Part shown: in pieces, positions 14,673 through 14,826 of the stretch
How the letters are laid out: every line of letters starts with the position of its first letter
Numbering within the stretch: the first letter of the stretch is position 1
Assembly (NCBI GenBank): GCA_049366815.1
Contig: JBMNCO010000002.1
Location: 1 to 14,826 of the forward strand
DNA length: 14,826 bases
Direction: 5' to 3'
Source: CAYNYM01 sp049366815
GTDB lineage: Bacteria; Desulfobacterota; DSM-4660; Desulfatiglandales; HGW-15
Made by a program: the position numbers and the translations under genes
The notes under the pieces: generated by a model
The model's input: only the letters and a program-made list of their open reading frames with translations
Databases searched by the model: none
What the model was told of the DNA's origin: nothing

Positions 14673-14826
14673 CAGTGAATCCTCCTTTTACGATTTAAAA
14701 CGGTCTCCGATTTTGAATGCGGAATAGAGCATGCCCTTTTCAATCTATTCGGGCGCGAAGGACTCCATTAGGAGAGACAGGATAATGCTTCAAGTTATTC
14801 AGGTCGGTTGTCATTTGTCGTTTCCT
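14673..14826. other. upstream region of rubrerythrin
   Basis: It holds the rubrerythrin ribosome binding site at 14681-14689 and otherwise no gene. On the minus strand a TTGAAG box has a poor -10 partner (TAATGG) at 17 nt, so I do not call a promoter. The window ends here, so the neighbour is unknown. Confidence 0.4.

Overview
This window looks like chromosomal DNA of an anaerobic bacterium, most likely a sulfate-reducing or syntrophic Desulfobacterota (the old Deltaproteobacteria). The grounds are indirect: a complete rubrerythrin plus a second rubrerythrin-like ferritin, an ADP-forming acyl-CoA synthetase fused to an acetyltransferase, an AMP-forming acetyl-CoA synthetase, and a very large extracytoplasmic sensor kinase of a type I associate with that group. 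Base composition is moderate and purine-rich Shine-Dalgarno sites are common. I see no tRNA, rRNA, CRISPR array, transposase or integrase.

Layout. (1) 1-4931, acetate/acyl-CoA region: a permuted acyl-CoA synthetase-GNAT fusion on + converges on acs on -, with two hairpin terminators in the 100-bp gap. This recalls the Pat/Acs pair, in which a GNAT acetylates the catalytic lysine of Acs. (2) 4932-5657: about 725 bp without a convincing gene, holding several hairpins, one a good minus-strand terminator in the acs leader. (3) 5658-7627: a ferritin-like diiron protein behind a near-consensus sigma70 promoter converges on a zinc alcohol dehydrogenase, with one bidirectional terminator between them. 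(4) 8019-12831, signalling: a membrane histidine kinase with a roughly 475-residue sensor domain, a receiver-only response regulator, and a soluble PAS-PAS histidine kinase, all on +. (5) 12957-14672 on -: rubrerythrin, then a hypothetical 91-residue protein, a Cdd1-like helix-hairpin-helix protein and a small cupin, the last three tightly packed.

The most unusual structure is a 78-bp sequence present twice in inverted orientation (10564-10641 and 13955-14032) with one mismatch. Each copy is built around a perfect 16-bp palindrome and has 11-bp terminal inverted repeats. The copies enclose exactly the response regulator, the soluble kinase, the cupin, the Cdd1-like gene and the hypothetical gene. 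Each lies just upstream of an inward-pointing operon, in the same orientation relative to that operon. This could be a cassette bounded by MITE-like elements, an invertible segment, or a shared mobile regulatory leader.

How the parts may fit together (inference): the left half handles activation of acetate or other short acyl groups and its control by lysine acetylation. The right half pairs redox or oxygen protection proteins (rubrerythrin, cupin) with a two-component system that has no DNA-binding output of its own in the window.
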